A stretch of DNA of 64,000 bases from JBBQVS01 sp964250765 (GTDB taxonomy: Bacteria > Chloroflexota > Ktedonobacteria > Ktedonobacterales > Ktedonobacteraceae), in NCBI GenBank assembly GCA_964250765.1, contig CAXUHF010000013.1:1-64000 (forward strand), written 5' to 3'. The notes beneath the pieces were generated by a model, which was given only the letters and a program-made list of their open reading frames with translations, made no database searches and was not told where the DNA came from. The position numbers were made by a program, and so were the translations under genes. Shown in pieces: positions 25,569 to 33,594 of this stretch (positions within the stretch are counted from its first letter, which is position 1; the number at the start of each line of letters is the position of its first letter).

Positions 25569-26012
25569 TCAGAATGTTCCGCGCTCCATACGACAGTTCT
25601 CACAGCGTCCGAAGAGCGAGAGTGCATGTCCTTCAATTGCAAAGTTTGTCTGCTTCCCAATGGCTGCCAGCTGCTCCTGAGGCAGACAAATATCTATCTC
25701 CATGACCCGGTGGCACTGTGTACAGGTCAAGTGATGATGATGCGTTCCGCCACACACGCGATAGTGGTGCGTTCCATCCGCAAACTCGATACGGTCGAGC
25801 AACCCCATATCAACCAACTTTTCTACTGAGCGAAAGACTGTTGCACGTCCTATCTTTGGCTCAACCTGACGTAACTCCTGCCAGAGGTCATCCGTCGTGA
25901 AATCTTCTCCCTTGTCGGCAAGTTCTATCAGTCGCTCGGCAATCAATCGCCGAGGTCGCGTATTTCGTTGACTTACCTCATCAAATGCTGCGTAAATTTT
26001 CTCTGCGATCAT
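25569..26012 (-). CDS. zur: Fur-family regulator, probably Zur
   Basis: 147 residues. The N-terminal winged helix includes TTDDLWQELRQVEPKIGRAT then VFRSVEKLVDMGL. The C-terminal domain has the Fur-family metal sites: GGTHHHHLTCTQCHRVME and GRCENC, where two CxxC pairs bind structural zinc. The adjacent zinc ABC transporter operon and the palindromes near its genes make Zur more likely than Fur or PerR. I start at 26012 (IAEKIYAAF) with AAAGGA 8 nt upstream. It likely represses the transporter when zinc is abundant. Confidence 0.82.
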   Translation of the reverse strand: MIAEKIYAAFDEVSQRNTRPRRLIAERLIELADKGEDFTTDDLWQELRQVEPKIGRATVFRSVEKLVDMGLLDRIEFADGTHHYRVCGGTHHHHLTCTQCHRVMEIDICLPQEQLAAIGKQTNFAIEGHALSLFGRCENCRMERGTF

Positions 26013-26087
26013 CGTTTCATATCCTTTTTCCTGTATGGAAGCATACAGCATAGCTTCTATTATATCATGTTCTTTTTATATGGCTAT

Positions 26088-26102
26088 TGATATATTGTAT
26101 CA
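26088..26102. promoter_or_regulatory. Candidate Zur operator upstream of zur
   Basis: TGATATATTGTATCA is a near-palindrome 76 nt before the zur start. Its core GATATATTGTATC differs from the reverse complement of the site at 28972-28984 at one of 13 positions, so the two look like the same operator. Confidence 0.5.
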
Positions 26103-26183
26103 TAAAAGAGATAACTATGTCCAATACCATGCTTATAGATAAAGTATGCTTTGTGAGAAAAGTACGAGAGGCAAGGACAGATT

Positions 26184-27119
26184 CTAGAGTTTTGAACCCT
26201 CGACGCGCGCAATCGCTTGTTCTTCGTCTACTCGCTGTTGTACCTGCTCTGGCAATGGAGGTGTAGAAGAACGTTGTTGCTCGGCCTCGATGTGCTGCTG
26301 TTTGCGCCGTTCATTCCATAATGGAGAGAGCAGACGGACTGGCAGATAGACCCCAAACGAGAGGGTCGAGATAAAGAAACTTGGCGGCCATGTGGCATTG
26401 GCAACATTGATGGCGAGGAAAATACCGAGCCAGACATAGACAATGCCGAGCACCATCGCCAGTCCAATGACCAGAATGGGTCTTTTGACGAGACGCATTG
26501 CGGTTGCCGCAGGTCCGACGAGTAACGTAAATACGAGCAAGACACCAACGACCTGCACCGACATCGAGACCGCAATGGCAACCAAGACAAGAAAGCCTAC
26601 TGCAAGTGAACGCACCGGAACACCACGTGCCTCTGCGACTTCGGAATCGAATGAGCTAAACAGGAGTGGTCGGAAGAGAGCCAGCAGGACAATAACGGTA
26701 AGTGCTCCAAAAATAGCTGTTACGAGCACATCTGTTTGACTGATGCCCAGAATATCGCCAAACAGAATCGCATACACACGCTCCGCGTAGCCGGAGTAGA
26801 GTGAGAGAAAAAGGATGCCCAGACCAAGTGCAAAGGTTAGAATGACACCAATAGCGAGGTCGCGACTCCTCGACTCCTTGCTGAGCAGGCTTATCCCAAT
26901 ACCTGCTCCTATCGTAAACACGAGAAGACCTGTAAGAGGACTTAGACCAAGCAGAACCGCACCCGCCGCACCCGCGAAACCGATGTGCGAAAGGGCATGA
27001 CCCGCGAAGGTCAGGCCACGGGCAATGAGAAAATAGCCTACGAGAGCAGAAACAATGGCGACACATGTTCCTGTGAGCAAGGCGTTCTGGATAAATGATG
27101 TTGAAAACAGGTCAAACAT
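26184..27119 (-). CDS. znuB: Zinc ABC transporter permease
   Basis: 311-residue membrane permease of the ZnuB/MntB/TroC (ABC-3) family with about eight helices. Typical features are ARGLTFAGHALSHIGFAGAA near the N-terminus and VQVVGVLLVFTLLVGPAAT in the C-terminal half. A charged tail (RRKQQHIEAEQQ) follows the last helix. It is third in the operon znuA-znuC-znuB. AAGGAT precedes the ATG. With ZnuC and ZnuA it should import zinc (or manganese); the next-door Zur gene favours zinc. Confidence 0.87.
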   Translation of the reverse strand: MFDLFSTSFIQNALLTGTCVAIVSALVGYFLIARGLTFAGHALSHIGFAGAAGAVLLGLSPLTGLLVFTIGAGIGISLLSKESRSRDLAIGVILTFALGLGILFLSLYSGYAERVYAILFGDILGISQTDVLVTAIFGALTVIVLLALFRPLLFSSFDSEVAEARGVPVRSLAVGFLVLVAIAVSMSVQVVGVLLVFTLLVGPAATAMRLVKRPILVIGLAMVLGIVYVWLGIFLAINVANATWPPSFFISTLSFGVYLPVRLLSPLWNERRKQQHIEAEQQRSSTPPLPEQVQQRVDEEQAIARVEGSKL

Positions 27120-27137
27120 GGGTGTTATCCTTGAAAG

Positions 27138-27168
27138 GAAAGATGAGGATGTATCCTTCTCATCTTTC
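27138..27168 (-). other. Hairpin between znuC and znuB
   Basis: GAAAGATGAG and CTCATCTTTC form a perfect 10-bp stem with an 11-nt loop in the short spacer between znuC and znuB. It may stabilise or partly attenuate the transcript; there is no T-run behind it. Confidence 0.5.
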
Positions 27169-27174
27169 TCGCTA

Positions 27175-27945
27175 CTACGTTTCTGCGCCCACGACGAAGA
27201 GTCGATTGAGTGCCTGCACGACCTCGACAGGAGAGCCGTATAACTCAGACAAACGTTGGCTTGTCACCACTTCATCTGGCGTACCAAGCGCACTCTTCCC
27301 ATTCGCCATATAGAGAACACGATCTACCACAGGGAGAAGCGGGTTGATGTCATGAGTGACGAGCATGACCGCCACATTCCGACTCCGGCACACTTTTGTG
27401 ATTAACGCGACAATCTCTCCTTCGCGGCTAATGTCCAGGTTCGCAAGCGGCTCATCAAGCAGTAGCAGTCGTGGATTGGTGAGCAGTGCCTGAGCAATTA
27501 AGAGACGTTGTTGCTCACCTCCTGAAAGCTGTCCTACTGGCGCATTGGCAAGATCGAGTGCATCCACCTCACGCAAAACCTCATCGATGAGGACCTTTCG
27601 CTTCGGATTAGGCAAACCTGTCCCCCAACGGTTTCCGTCAAGGCCGAAGCCAACGACATCACGTGCACGTAATGCGAGGTCAGCTTCTAGTGTGCGATGT
27701 TGAGGCGCATAGCCAATATCTTTATTACCACGACGAGCAGGGCGACCTAGCACACGCACCGTTCCCGCGCTGGGCTTGATGAGGCCGAGGAACGTTTTGA
27801 GCAAGGTTGATTTGCCCGCTCCATTTGGTCCCAACATGACGATAAACTCCCCCTCGTTCACCGTCATACTGATGTCCTCTAAGATAGTACGCCCACCAAG
27901 GCGGATACGTACATGCTCTACCTCAACGACTGATACTGCTGTCAC
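27175..27945 (-). CDS. znuC: Zinc ABC transporter ATP-binding protein
   Basis: 256-residue ABC ATPase with Walker A GPNGAGKST, Q-loop in YAPQH, signature LSGGEQQR, Walker B LLLLDEP and the switch His in LVTHDIN. It belongs to the metal-ion (ZnuC/MntA) group. It starts 12 nt after the znuA stop, on the same strand, so it is part of the znuA-C-B operon. It hydrolyses ATP on the cytosolic face of the permease to drive metal uptake. Confidence 0.88.
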   Translation of the reverse strand: MTAVSVVEVEHVRIRLGGRTILEDISMTVNEGEFIVMLGPNGAGKSTLLKTFLGLIKPSAGTVRVLGRPARRGNKDIGYAPQHRTLEADLALRARDVVGFGLDGNRWGTGLPNPKRKVLIDEVLREVDALDLANAPVGQLSGGEQQRLLIAQALLTNPRLLLLDEPLANLDISREGEIVALITKVCRSRNVAVMLVTHDINPLLPVVDRVLYMANGKSALGTPDEVVTSQRLSELYGSPVEVVQALNRLFVVGAET

Positions 27946-27957
27946 AAAACTTCCTCT

Positions 27958-28908
27958 TTACTTCCCAGTTCCTTGCTGCAACGCTGCTGCTAAGGCAACC
28001 AACTGATCACCCATCCATGTCTGATACGTCTTACTAGGAGGCATTGTCTCAGTAACAGGCACAACAGGGATGTTTAGTTTCTTCGCCTCGTTCTCCACAT
28101 TCGTCGTGATAGGCGTCACCGTCTGCAGGTTGTAGATAAGAATCTTCGCATTTTTCTTATTGATCGAGTTGTTAATCGACGTGACCGTATCTGCTGGCGG
28201 ATCAGTCCCCTCTGCATTGGCTTTCATGAACTCGAAAGGTGTGAGCACATTGAGTCCTTCAGGCATCGTTTGATAGAGGTAAATGGTCTCGGTCAACGCA
28301 ACGGGTGTCTCTTTATATTTGGCGTTAATGGTGTCTATCTTCTGCTGAAGCGGTGTGAGTGACTGCTTAAATGTTGCCAAATTGCTATCGAACGTTGACG
28401 CATCAGCACTATCCAGCTTTTTCAAGGCATTGGTAATACCTTGTGCAATAGCTGGCATGTTATTAATACCGTACCACACATGAGGATTGTCAGGTAATGG
28501 ATGATCGGCGAGTTTGCCACCAGTTAACAAGATGCGGTTGGGGTTTGGCGAACCAGAGAGAAGCTTATCCATCCAGTCATCGTAGCCAAGTCCGTTCTCA
28601 ATCACCAGATCGGCTTTACTGACTTTTTCGGCTGTCTGTACATTCGAGGTATATTCATGGGGGTCAACGTTTGGGTCAGAGAGAATGCTGGTCACATTGA
28701 CATGACTTCCTCCTAACTGCATAGTCACGTTGCCATAAAAATTCTCCGCTGCCACCACGTTCACAACTTTTGAGGACGTAGTAGAGGTACTAGATGAGGA
28801 ACCACTCCCTGTTGTTGTTGTACTAGAACTGCCACAGGCGTTGAGCAAAAATACAGAGCCAATGAGGATTGATATCATCCAAGCAAAGGTCTGTTTGTGC
28901 GAAAACAT
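27958..28908 (-). CDS. znuA: Zinc ABC transporter substrate-binding lipoprotein
   Basis: 316 residues. The signal peptide ends in the lipobox LLNAC, followed by a Ser/Thr-rich linker. The mature protein is of the ZnuA/TroA cluster A-I family: VVAAENFYGNVTMQLGG, DPNVDPHEY (metal-binding His), DLVIENGLGYDDWM and NPHVWYGI (second His). It lacks the long His-rich loop of Gram-negative ZnuA. First gene of the znuACB operon, with a candidate Zur site 64 nt upstream. Confidence 0.87.
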   Translation of the reverse strand: MFSHKQTFAWMISILIGSVFLLNACGSSSTTTTGSGSSSSTSTTSSKVVNVVAAENFYGNVTMQLGGSHVNVTSILSDPNVDPHEYTSNVQTAEKVSKADLVIENGLGYDDWMDKLLSGSPNPNRILLTGGKLADHPLPDNPHVWYGINNMPAIAQGITNALKKLDSADASTFDSNLATFKQSLTPLQQKIDTINAKYKETPVALTETIYLYQTMPEGLNVLTPFEFMKANAEGTDPPADTVTSINNSINKKNAKILIYNLQTVTPITTNVENEAKKLNIPVVPVTETMPPSKTYQTWMGDQLVALAAALQQGTGK

Positions 28909-28971
28909 AGAAATTCTCCTACAAATGAATAAGAAAAAGGCATATACATACTAAACGTATGCATATGTAAC

Positions 28972-28984
28972 GATACAATGTATC
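28972..28984. promoter_or_regulatory. Candidate Zur operator upstream of znuA
   Basis: GATACAATGTATC is palindromic except for its central position and lies 64 nt before the znuA start. It matches the sites at 26088-26102 and, more loosely, at 29021-29035. Confidence 0.5.
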
Positions 28985-29020
28985 TTTTGAGAGCATAACA
29001 CAGGACAAGAACGTTGTCAA

Positions 29021-29035
29021 TGAGATAATGTCTCA
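29021..29035. promoter_or_regulatory. Candidate Zur operator in the divergent region
   Basis: TGAGATAATGTCTCA is palindromic with one mismatched pair and fits a common TGAnAnATTnTnTCA-type pattern with the other two sites. It lies between znuA and the divergent permease gene and could regulate the latter (154 nt upstream). Confidence 0.4.
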
Positions 29036-29188
29036 ATATAAAAAGGCTTTACTCAACGATAACTCTCAAAAAGCTTTGTCTCACATATATTTCCTTGCCT
29101 TGCATCTCTTGCTGTGTTAGCATATGCACAGTTACTTAGAGAAAAGTTGCTTGACTTAACGGAAAGACCTGATTGATGGAGGAAGAGC

Positions 29189-30082
29189 TTGTTTGCGCTT
29201 TTTGAGCAGGAGTTTATCCAAAATGCGTTTCTTGCCGGGACGATTGTGGCTCTTGTCACTGCCATTGTTGGCTACTTTGTGGTATTGCGTGCTCAGGCAT
29301 TTGCCAGTGAGAGCATCTCGGAAATTGGCTTCGCCGGGTCTACAGGTGGACCACTCTTTGGAATTACTTCGCTTCTTGGCATGTTCATTCTTACGATCCT
29401 CAGTGCGTTGGGCATGGGTGCCTTGGGTGAACGTGCCCGTGGGCGTGACGTTGAGACGGGTATGGTACTGGCCTTTGCCCTCGGTTTAGGCGTCTTATTT
29501 ACAGGTCTCTATGCCTCTGGAAAAAATGCGGTTGCCACGGTGAGCGCACTCTTCGGGTCCATCTTAAGTGTGAGTCGAGGAGATGTGTTGACGACGCTCG
29601 TTTCGGGCCTTGTCGTTCTTGTGCTGCTAGCTTTTTTATTTCGGCCTCTGCTGTTTGCCTCTATTGATCCAGAGGTGGCGCAGACGCGCGGGGTGCCTAT
29701 CCGTCTGCTGTCAATCGTGTTTCTCGTCTTGTTGGCAGTGACCATTGCAATGGCGATTCAAGTCGTTGGAGCATTGCTGGTGTTTGCGCTCCTGATTACT
29801 CCTGCTGCTAGTGCGGCACGATTGACCCATCGTCCTCTCACAACCATTATCCTCTCTGTCGTGTTTGGGCTTGGAATCACCTGGGTAGGGTTGATTTTGA
29901 CGATTGTCGGAACAGGTCGCTACTTGCCTGCGAGTTTTTATATCGCCACCCTCGCCACCTTTACCTATTTTGTTGCTGTGGTCGTCAGTCGTTGGCACAC
30001 ACCACGACGTTCTCATGCGATGACTTCTCGACGCTCAACACGAGAACAGCTTGTAGGAAAAAATCATCACATAGTAGATTGA
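29189..30082 (+). CDS. Second metal ABC transporter permease (ABC-3 family)
   Basis: 297-residue permease similar in layout to the znuB product: QEFIQNAFLAGTIVALVTAI, then ASESISEIGFAGSTGG and AIQVVGALLVFALLITPAAS. It is read from TTG 29189, with GGAGGA 5 nt upstream. It is transcribed away from the znuACB operon across a region holding candidate Zur sites. No ATPase or binding protein is adjacent on this strand, so it may share ZnuC/ZnuA or pair with distant genes. Zinc is likely but not certain. Confidence 0.82.
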   Translation: MFALFEQEFIQNAFLAGTIVALVTAIVGYFVVLRAQAFASESISEIGFAGSTGGPLFGITSLLGMFILTILSALGMGALGERARGRDVETGMVLAFALGLGVLFTGLYASGKNAVATVSALFGSILSVSRGDVLTTLVSGLVVLVLLAFLFRPLLFASIDPEVAQTRGVPIRLLSIVFLVLLAVTIAMAIQVVGALLVFALLITPAASAARLTHRPLTTIILSVVFGLGITWVGLILTIVGTGRYLPASFYIATLATFTYFVAVVVSRWHTPRRSHAMTSRRSTREQLVGKNHHIVD

Positions 30083-30098
30083 ATGTTCAATCTACTAT
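30071..30098 (+). terminator. Hairpin overlapping the permease stop codon
   Basis: Thirteen bases 30071-30083 pair perfectly with 30086-30098 with a 2-nt loop (stem ATAGTAGATTGAA). It spans the TGA of the permease gene and is a likely transcript end, though no clear T-run follows. Confidence 0.5.
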
Positions 30099-30125
30099 CA
30101 TACATGATAGTTTGTGGAGGAACAC

Positions 30126-31070
30126 ATGAGGCATTGGACAATTGCCGACATACCAGATTTGCGTGGACGGACTGCACTCGTAACAGGCGCGAATAGCGGA
30201 CTTGGTCTTGAAACGACTCGTGCATTAGCTACGAAGGGTGCGTTTGTTGTTATGGCATGTCGCAATCAGGAGAAGGGTCGTCAGGCAAAAGTAGTCATTG
30301 AGGAGAGCGTACCGGAAGCACATCTGGAACTGGCGCCGCTCGATCTATCATCTCTTGTTGCAATACGCACCTTTGCCGAACGTTTTCAAGCTGATCATAC
30401 TCACCTTGATCTTCTCTTTAATAATGCTGGTGTGATGGCTATTCCCTATCGGAAGACGCAGGATAATTTTGAGTGGCAATTTGGAACGAACTACCTGGGT
30501 CATTTTGCCTTAACGGGATTGCTCCTTCCGACGATGCTAGCAACTCCTCAAAGCCGTGTGATTACCACCTCTAGTATTGTGCATGTCTCTGGAAAGATCG
30601 AGTTTGACAATCTGAACAACGAGCGTTCCTATTCGCGCTGGGCCGCGTATAGCAAGAGCAAATTGGCTGACCTGATGTTTGCCTTTGAACTGCAACGTCG
30701 CTTGAAGAGGGCAGGAACTACTACCCTCAGTATCGCAGCTCATCCAGGATTTTCTCATACCAGTTTGCAATCAACCAGTGTTACAGAGGCGCGTGCAGAG
30801 ATTGAGGGTTTCATGTACTCACTCTATCCGGGTCAAAGTGCGGCGATGGGAGCTTTACCACAGTTATATGCAGCCACTGCTCCATCTCTTTCTGGTGGAG
30901 AATATATCGGACCTGATGGACTCTTCGGCTTATCCGGGTATCCAAAGAAGGTACGTGCAAGCAGACAGGCGTATAATGAGCAAATTGCTGCAAGATTGTG
31001 GGATGTATCGGTTGAGATGACAGGTGTGGAGTACGTTGCGCTACGTGCAGATACTCACAAGAAGGTATAG
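30126..31070 (+). CDS. SDR-family oxidoreductase (retinol-dehydrogenase-like)
   Basis: 314 residues of the extended, retinol-dehydrogenase/WW-oxidoreductase-like SDR group: TALVTGANSGLGLETTRAL, NNAGVM, ITTSSIVH and AAYSKSKLADLMFAFELQRR with the catalytic Tyr and Lys. GGAGG lies 5 nt before ATG 30126; the longer frame would begin at 30114. Substrate unknown. It follows the zinc permease hairpin and probably has its own transcription unit. Confidence 0.88.
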   Translation: MRHWTIADIPDLRGRTALVTGANSGLGLETTRALATKGAFVVMACRNQEKGRQAKVVIEESVPEAHLELAPLDLSSLVAIRTFAERFQADHTHLDLLFNNAGVMAIPYRKTQDNFEWQFGTNYLGHFALTGLLLPTMLATPQSRVITTSSIVHVSGKIEFDNLNNERSYSRWAAYSKSKLADLMFAFELQRRLKRAGTTTLSIAAHPGFSHTSLQSTSVTEARAEIEGFMYSLYPGQSAAMGALPQLYAATAPSLSGGEYIGPDGLFGLSGYPKKVRASRQAYNEQIAARLWDVSVEMTGVEYVALRADTHKKV

Positions 31071-31435
31071 TTCTCCACAACTAAGGTCGCATTTTGGAAA
31101 GCTGTGCAACGTGGCGATGATGCAAGAGTGTAAATATATGCAAATATATGCTCTTTAAGCAACTGTTATACTACATGTAGTGTAAGCATTCATACTATTG
31201 ATATCGTCATATAAAAATTTTGGGAGTTAGCGGGGGTAAAGGTGGATAGGGGTATGTACTGTGGAGAGCAACTCATCATTCATGTGTATCTTCTCACATT
31301 AACTATCGAGCGAAGCACTTCCTGTCAACGAGAGATCATACCAATGGCAAGTGATACGCACATAGTCCACACAAGATAAGCGCGGGCTTTCTTTTTGTCC
31401 TCAATACTATAATAACTTCACAAGGATGTATTTTC
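31071..31435 (+). promoter_or_regulatory. Promoter/leader region of the exopolysaccharide cluster
   Basis: About 365 nt without a gene upstream of the large same-strand cluster. It contains the direct repeat AAATATATGC twice in tandem (31132-31151) and the perfect 12-bp palindrome ACTACATGTAGT (31170-31181). These are plausible operator sites, and a leader of 200 nt or more before the first ATG would be possible. I find no unambiguous -35/-10 pair. Confidence 0.45.
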
Positions 31436-32560
31436 ATGATTCCTATTGCACGTCCTTTTTTGGGTACCGAAGAAGAGGCTGCGGTCCTACGTGTTCTTGC
31501 ATCGGGTCAACTAGCACAAGGTAAAATGGTAGCAGCTTTTGAACAGCGTTTCGCGGAGGTGTGTCATGTGCGCGAGGCTATCGCTGTCTCTTCTGGAACG
31601 GCTGCATTGCATCTTGCATTACTGGCACACGGTATTGGTCCTGGAGATGAGGTTATTACAACCGCGTTCAGCTTTGCTGCAACGGCCAACGTTATTCTCC
31701 TTGTTGGTGCTACCCCTGTGTTCGTGGATATCGACCCACTTACCTATACACTTGATCTCGATATGGTAGAGACTGCGATTACGTCACGCACCCGTGCAAT
31801 TATTCCCGTCCATCTTTATGGGCATCCTTGCGATATGCCGAAACTCATGCAGCTTGCGACCGCTCATCACCTTGCGGTTATCGAAGATGCATGTCAGGCT
31901 CATGCCGCTTCTATAGATGGAAGGCCGGTTGGCAGTTTTGGTACAGGATGCTTTTCATTCTATTCCACCAAGAACATGACTACTGGTGAGGGTGGCATGG
32001 TGACGACGAACGATTCCGCGATTGCTGAAAGTATTCGCCTGATGCGTAGTCATGGGCAGAAAGAACGCTATTACCATATAGCGATGGGTCACAATCTACG
32101 CATGACTGAGATGCAAGCCGCGTTAGGGGTGGTACAGCTAGAGAAACTGGAGTATTTCACTGAGCGGCGCATTGCTAACGCGACCTATCTATCAAAGCAC
32201 CTGAGTCAGGCATTGCAAACACCGTTCACGCGTCCGGGCTATCGTCATGTCTATCATCAATATACTATTCGTGTTCCTCAACAACGAGAGGAATGGATAG
32301 CACAACTTCAAATCCGAGGTGTGGGAACGGCGATACACTATCCCACGACTATATATCGACAGCCATTTTATAGAGATAGACCAAGTGCGTTTCGCATTGC
32401 ACAATCATCTATGCGTGGAGAACGTGACTCACGAGAAGGAAAATATTTACCAGTGGCGGAGGAGGCAGCAGCGCAAGTATTATCGCTTCCGGTTCATCCA
32501 GGAGTGACACAAGAAGAACTTGCTCTTATTGTCAGGGAGGTTTTAGCTTTATGCGATTAA
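31436..32560 (+). CDS. DegT/DnrJ/EryC1/StrS aminotransferase
   Basis: 374-residue PLP-dependent sugar aminotransferase: VSSGTAALHLALLAHG, CFSFYSTKNMTTGEGGM with the PLP-binding Lys, and YRQPFYRD near the C-terminus. First gene of the exopolysaccharide cluster, overlapping the next by 10 nt. With the adjacent oxidoreductase, UDP-sugar dehydrogenase and 2-epimerase it fits WbpE in the route to a 2,3-diamino-mannuronic acid, in which it would aminate the 3-keto sugar. That assignment rests on the neighbours. Confidence 0.88.
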   Translation: MIPIARPFLGTEEEAAVLRVLASGQLAQGKMVAAFEQRFAEVCHVREAIAVSSGTAALHLALLAHGIGPGDEVITTAFSFAATANVILLVGATPVFVDIDPLTYTLDLDMVETAITSRTRAIIPVHLYGHPCDMPKLMQLATAHHLAVIEDACQAHAASIDGRPVGSFGTGCFSFYSTKNMTTGEGGMVTTNDSAIAESIRLMRSHGQKERYYHIAMGHNLRMTEMQAALGVVQLEKLEYFTERRIANATYLSKHLSQALQTPFTRPGYRHVYHQYTIRVPQQREEWIAQLQIRGVGTAIHYPTTIYRQPFYRDRPSAFRIAQSSMRGERDSREGKYLPVAEEAAAQVLSLPVHPGVTQEELALIVREVLALCD

Positions 32561-33594
32561 AGGTAGCTGTTATTGGTGCAGGCTCAATGGGGACAAACCA
32601 CCTGCGCGTCTTAAGAGATTTTGGTGAAGAACGCATACAACTGGTTGGTGTCGCGGAGGCACATCAGCCTACGCTACAGCGCGCCGCCAGCCGCTTCAAT
32701 ATTCAAGGTTACAAAGACTATCAAGTAATGGTGGAGCAGACGCGACCAGACCTTGTAACGGTAGCTGTACCTACACACCTGCATTTCGAGGTTGCGGCCT
32801 ATCTGCTTGAAAGAGGAATACATATCCTGCTTGAGAAGCCGATGACGCAGACGCTTGAAGAGGCGCAGACCCTCATTCAACTGGCTCAACGTGCAGGAGC
32901 GAAGATCGCGGTAGGACACATCGAACGCTTTAATCCCGCTATTGTCGAGTTGAAACGTCGTATTATTTCTGGTGAACTTGGTCAGATTTTTCATCTGCAT
33001 GCGCGGCGACTTGGCCCTTTTCCGCCGCGTATTCGTGACGTTGGCGTGACACTCGATCTTGCTACTCATGATATCGACGTGATGCGCTATCTTGTTGATG
33101 CCGAGGTCGAGCGTGTCTACGCGGAGACGCAGCAACACGTTCATAGTACTCACGAAGACCTACTGCTTGGTATTCTCCATTTCGCCAATCATGCAATAGG
33201 GATGCTGGATGTGAATTGGCTTACTCCTACGAAGGTACGCGAATTGAGCGTGACCGGGGAACGCGGTATGTATCTTGTCAATTATCTAACTCAGGATATC
33301 TATTTTTATGAAAATGACTACACAACCACAACATGGGACACATTGCGCTCTCTATCCGGCGTGAGTGAGGGAACCATGAGACGTTTCAAGGTGCAGAAAA
33401 CTGAGCCGTTGCGTCTGGAGTATGAAGATGTGCTTTCAGCTATTGAGCACGATATGGCTCCTACTGTTACAGGCGAGGATGGTCTGGCAGTTTTAGGTAC
33501 AGCACTTCGACTGGTAGCCTCTACTCGTACCGCAGAACTCATCGCGGTAGAGCCATTGGATCGTGTGAAAGTGGAGGCACACCATGTATTCTAA
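32551..33594 (+). CDS. Gfo/Idh/MocA-family oxidoreductase
   Basis: 347 residues with an N-terminal Rossmann domain (VIGAGSMGTNHLRVLRDFG) and the family's EKP motif (LLEKPMTQTLEEAQ), then GHIERFNPAI. Such enzymes oxidise or reduce sugar nucleotides using tightly bound NAD; WbpB, which oxidises the 3-hydroxyl of UDP-GlcNAcA, belongs here and fits the context. It overlaps the aminotransferase by 10 nt and the dehydrogenase by 11 nt, strong evidence for one operon. Confidence 0.85.
   Translation: MRLKVAVIGAGSMGTNHLRVLRDFGEERIQLVGVAEAHQPTLQRAASRFNIQGYKDYQVMVEQTRPDLVTVAVPTHLHFEVAAYLLERGIHILLEKPMTQTLEEAQTLIQLAQRAGAKIAVGHIERFNPAIVELKRRIISGELGQIFHLHARRLGPFPPRIRDVGVTLDLATHDIDVMRYLVDAEVERVYAETQQHVHSTHEDLLLGILHFANHAIGMLDVNWLTPTKVRELSVTGERGMYLVNYLTQDIYFYENDYTTTTWDTLRSLSGVSEGTMRRFKVQKTEPLRLEYEDVLSAIEHDMAPTVTGEDGLAVLGTALRLVASTRTAELIAVEPLDRVKVEAHHVF

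Noticed and set aside
26443..26739. 98-codon plus-strand ORF in the znuB region
   Set aside because: Antisense shadow of the permease gene; composition is biased and no homology is seen.
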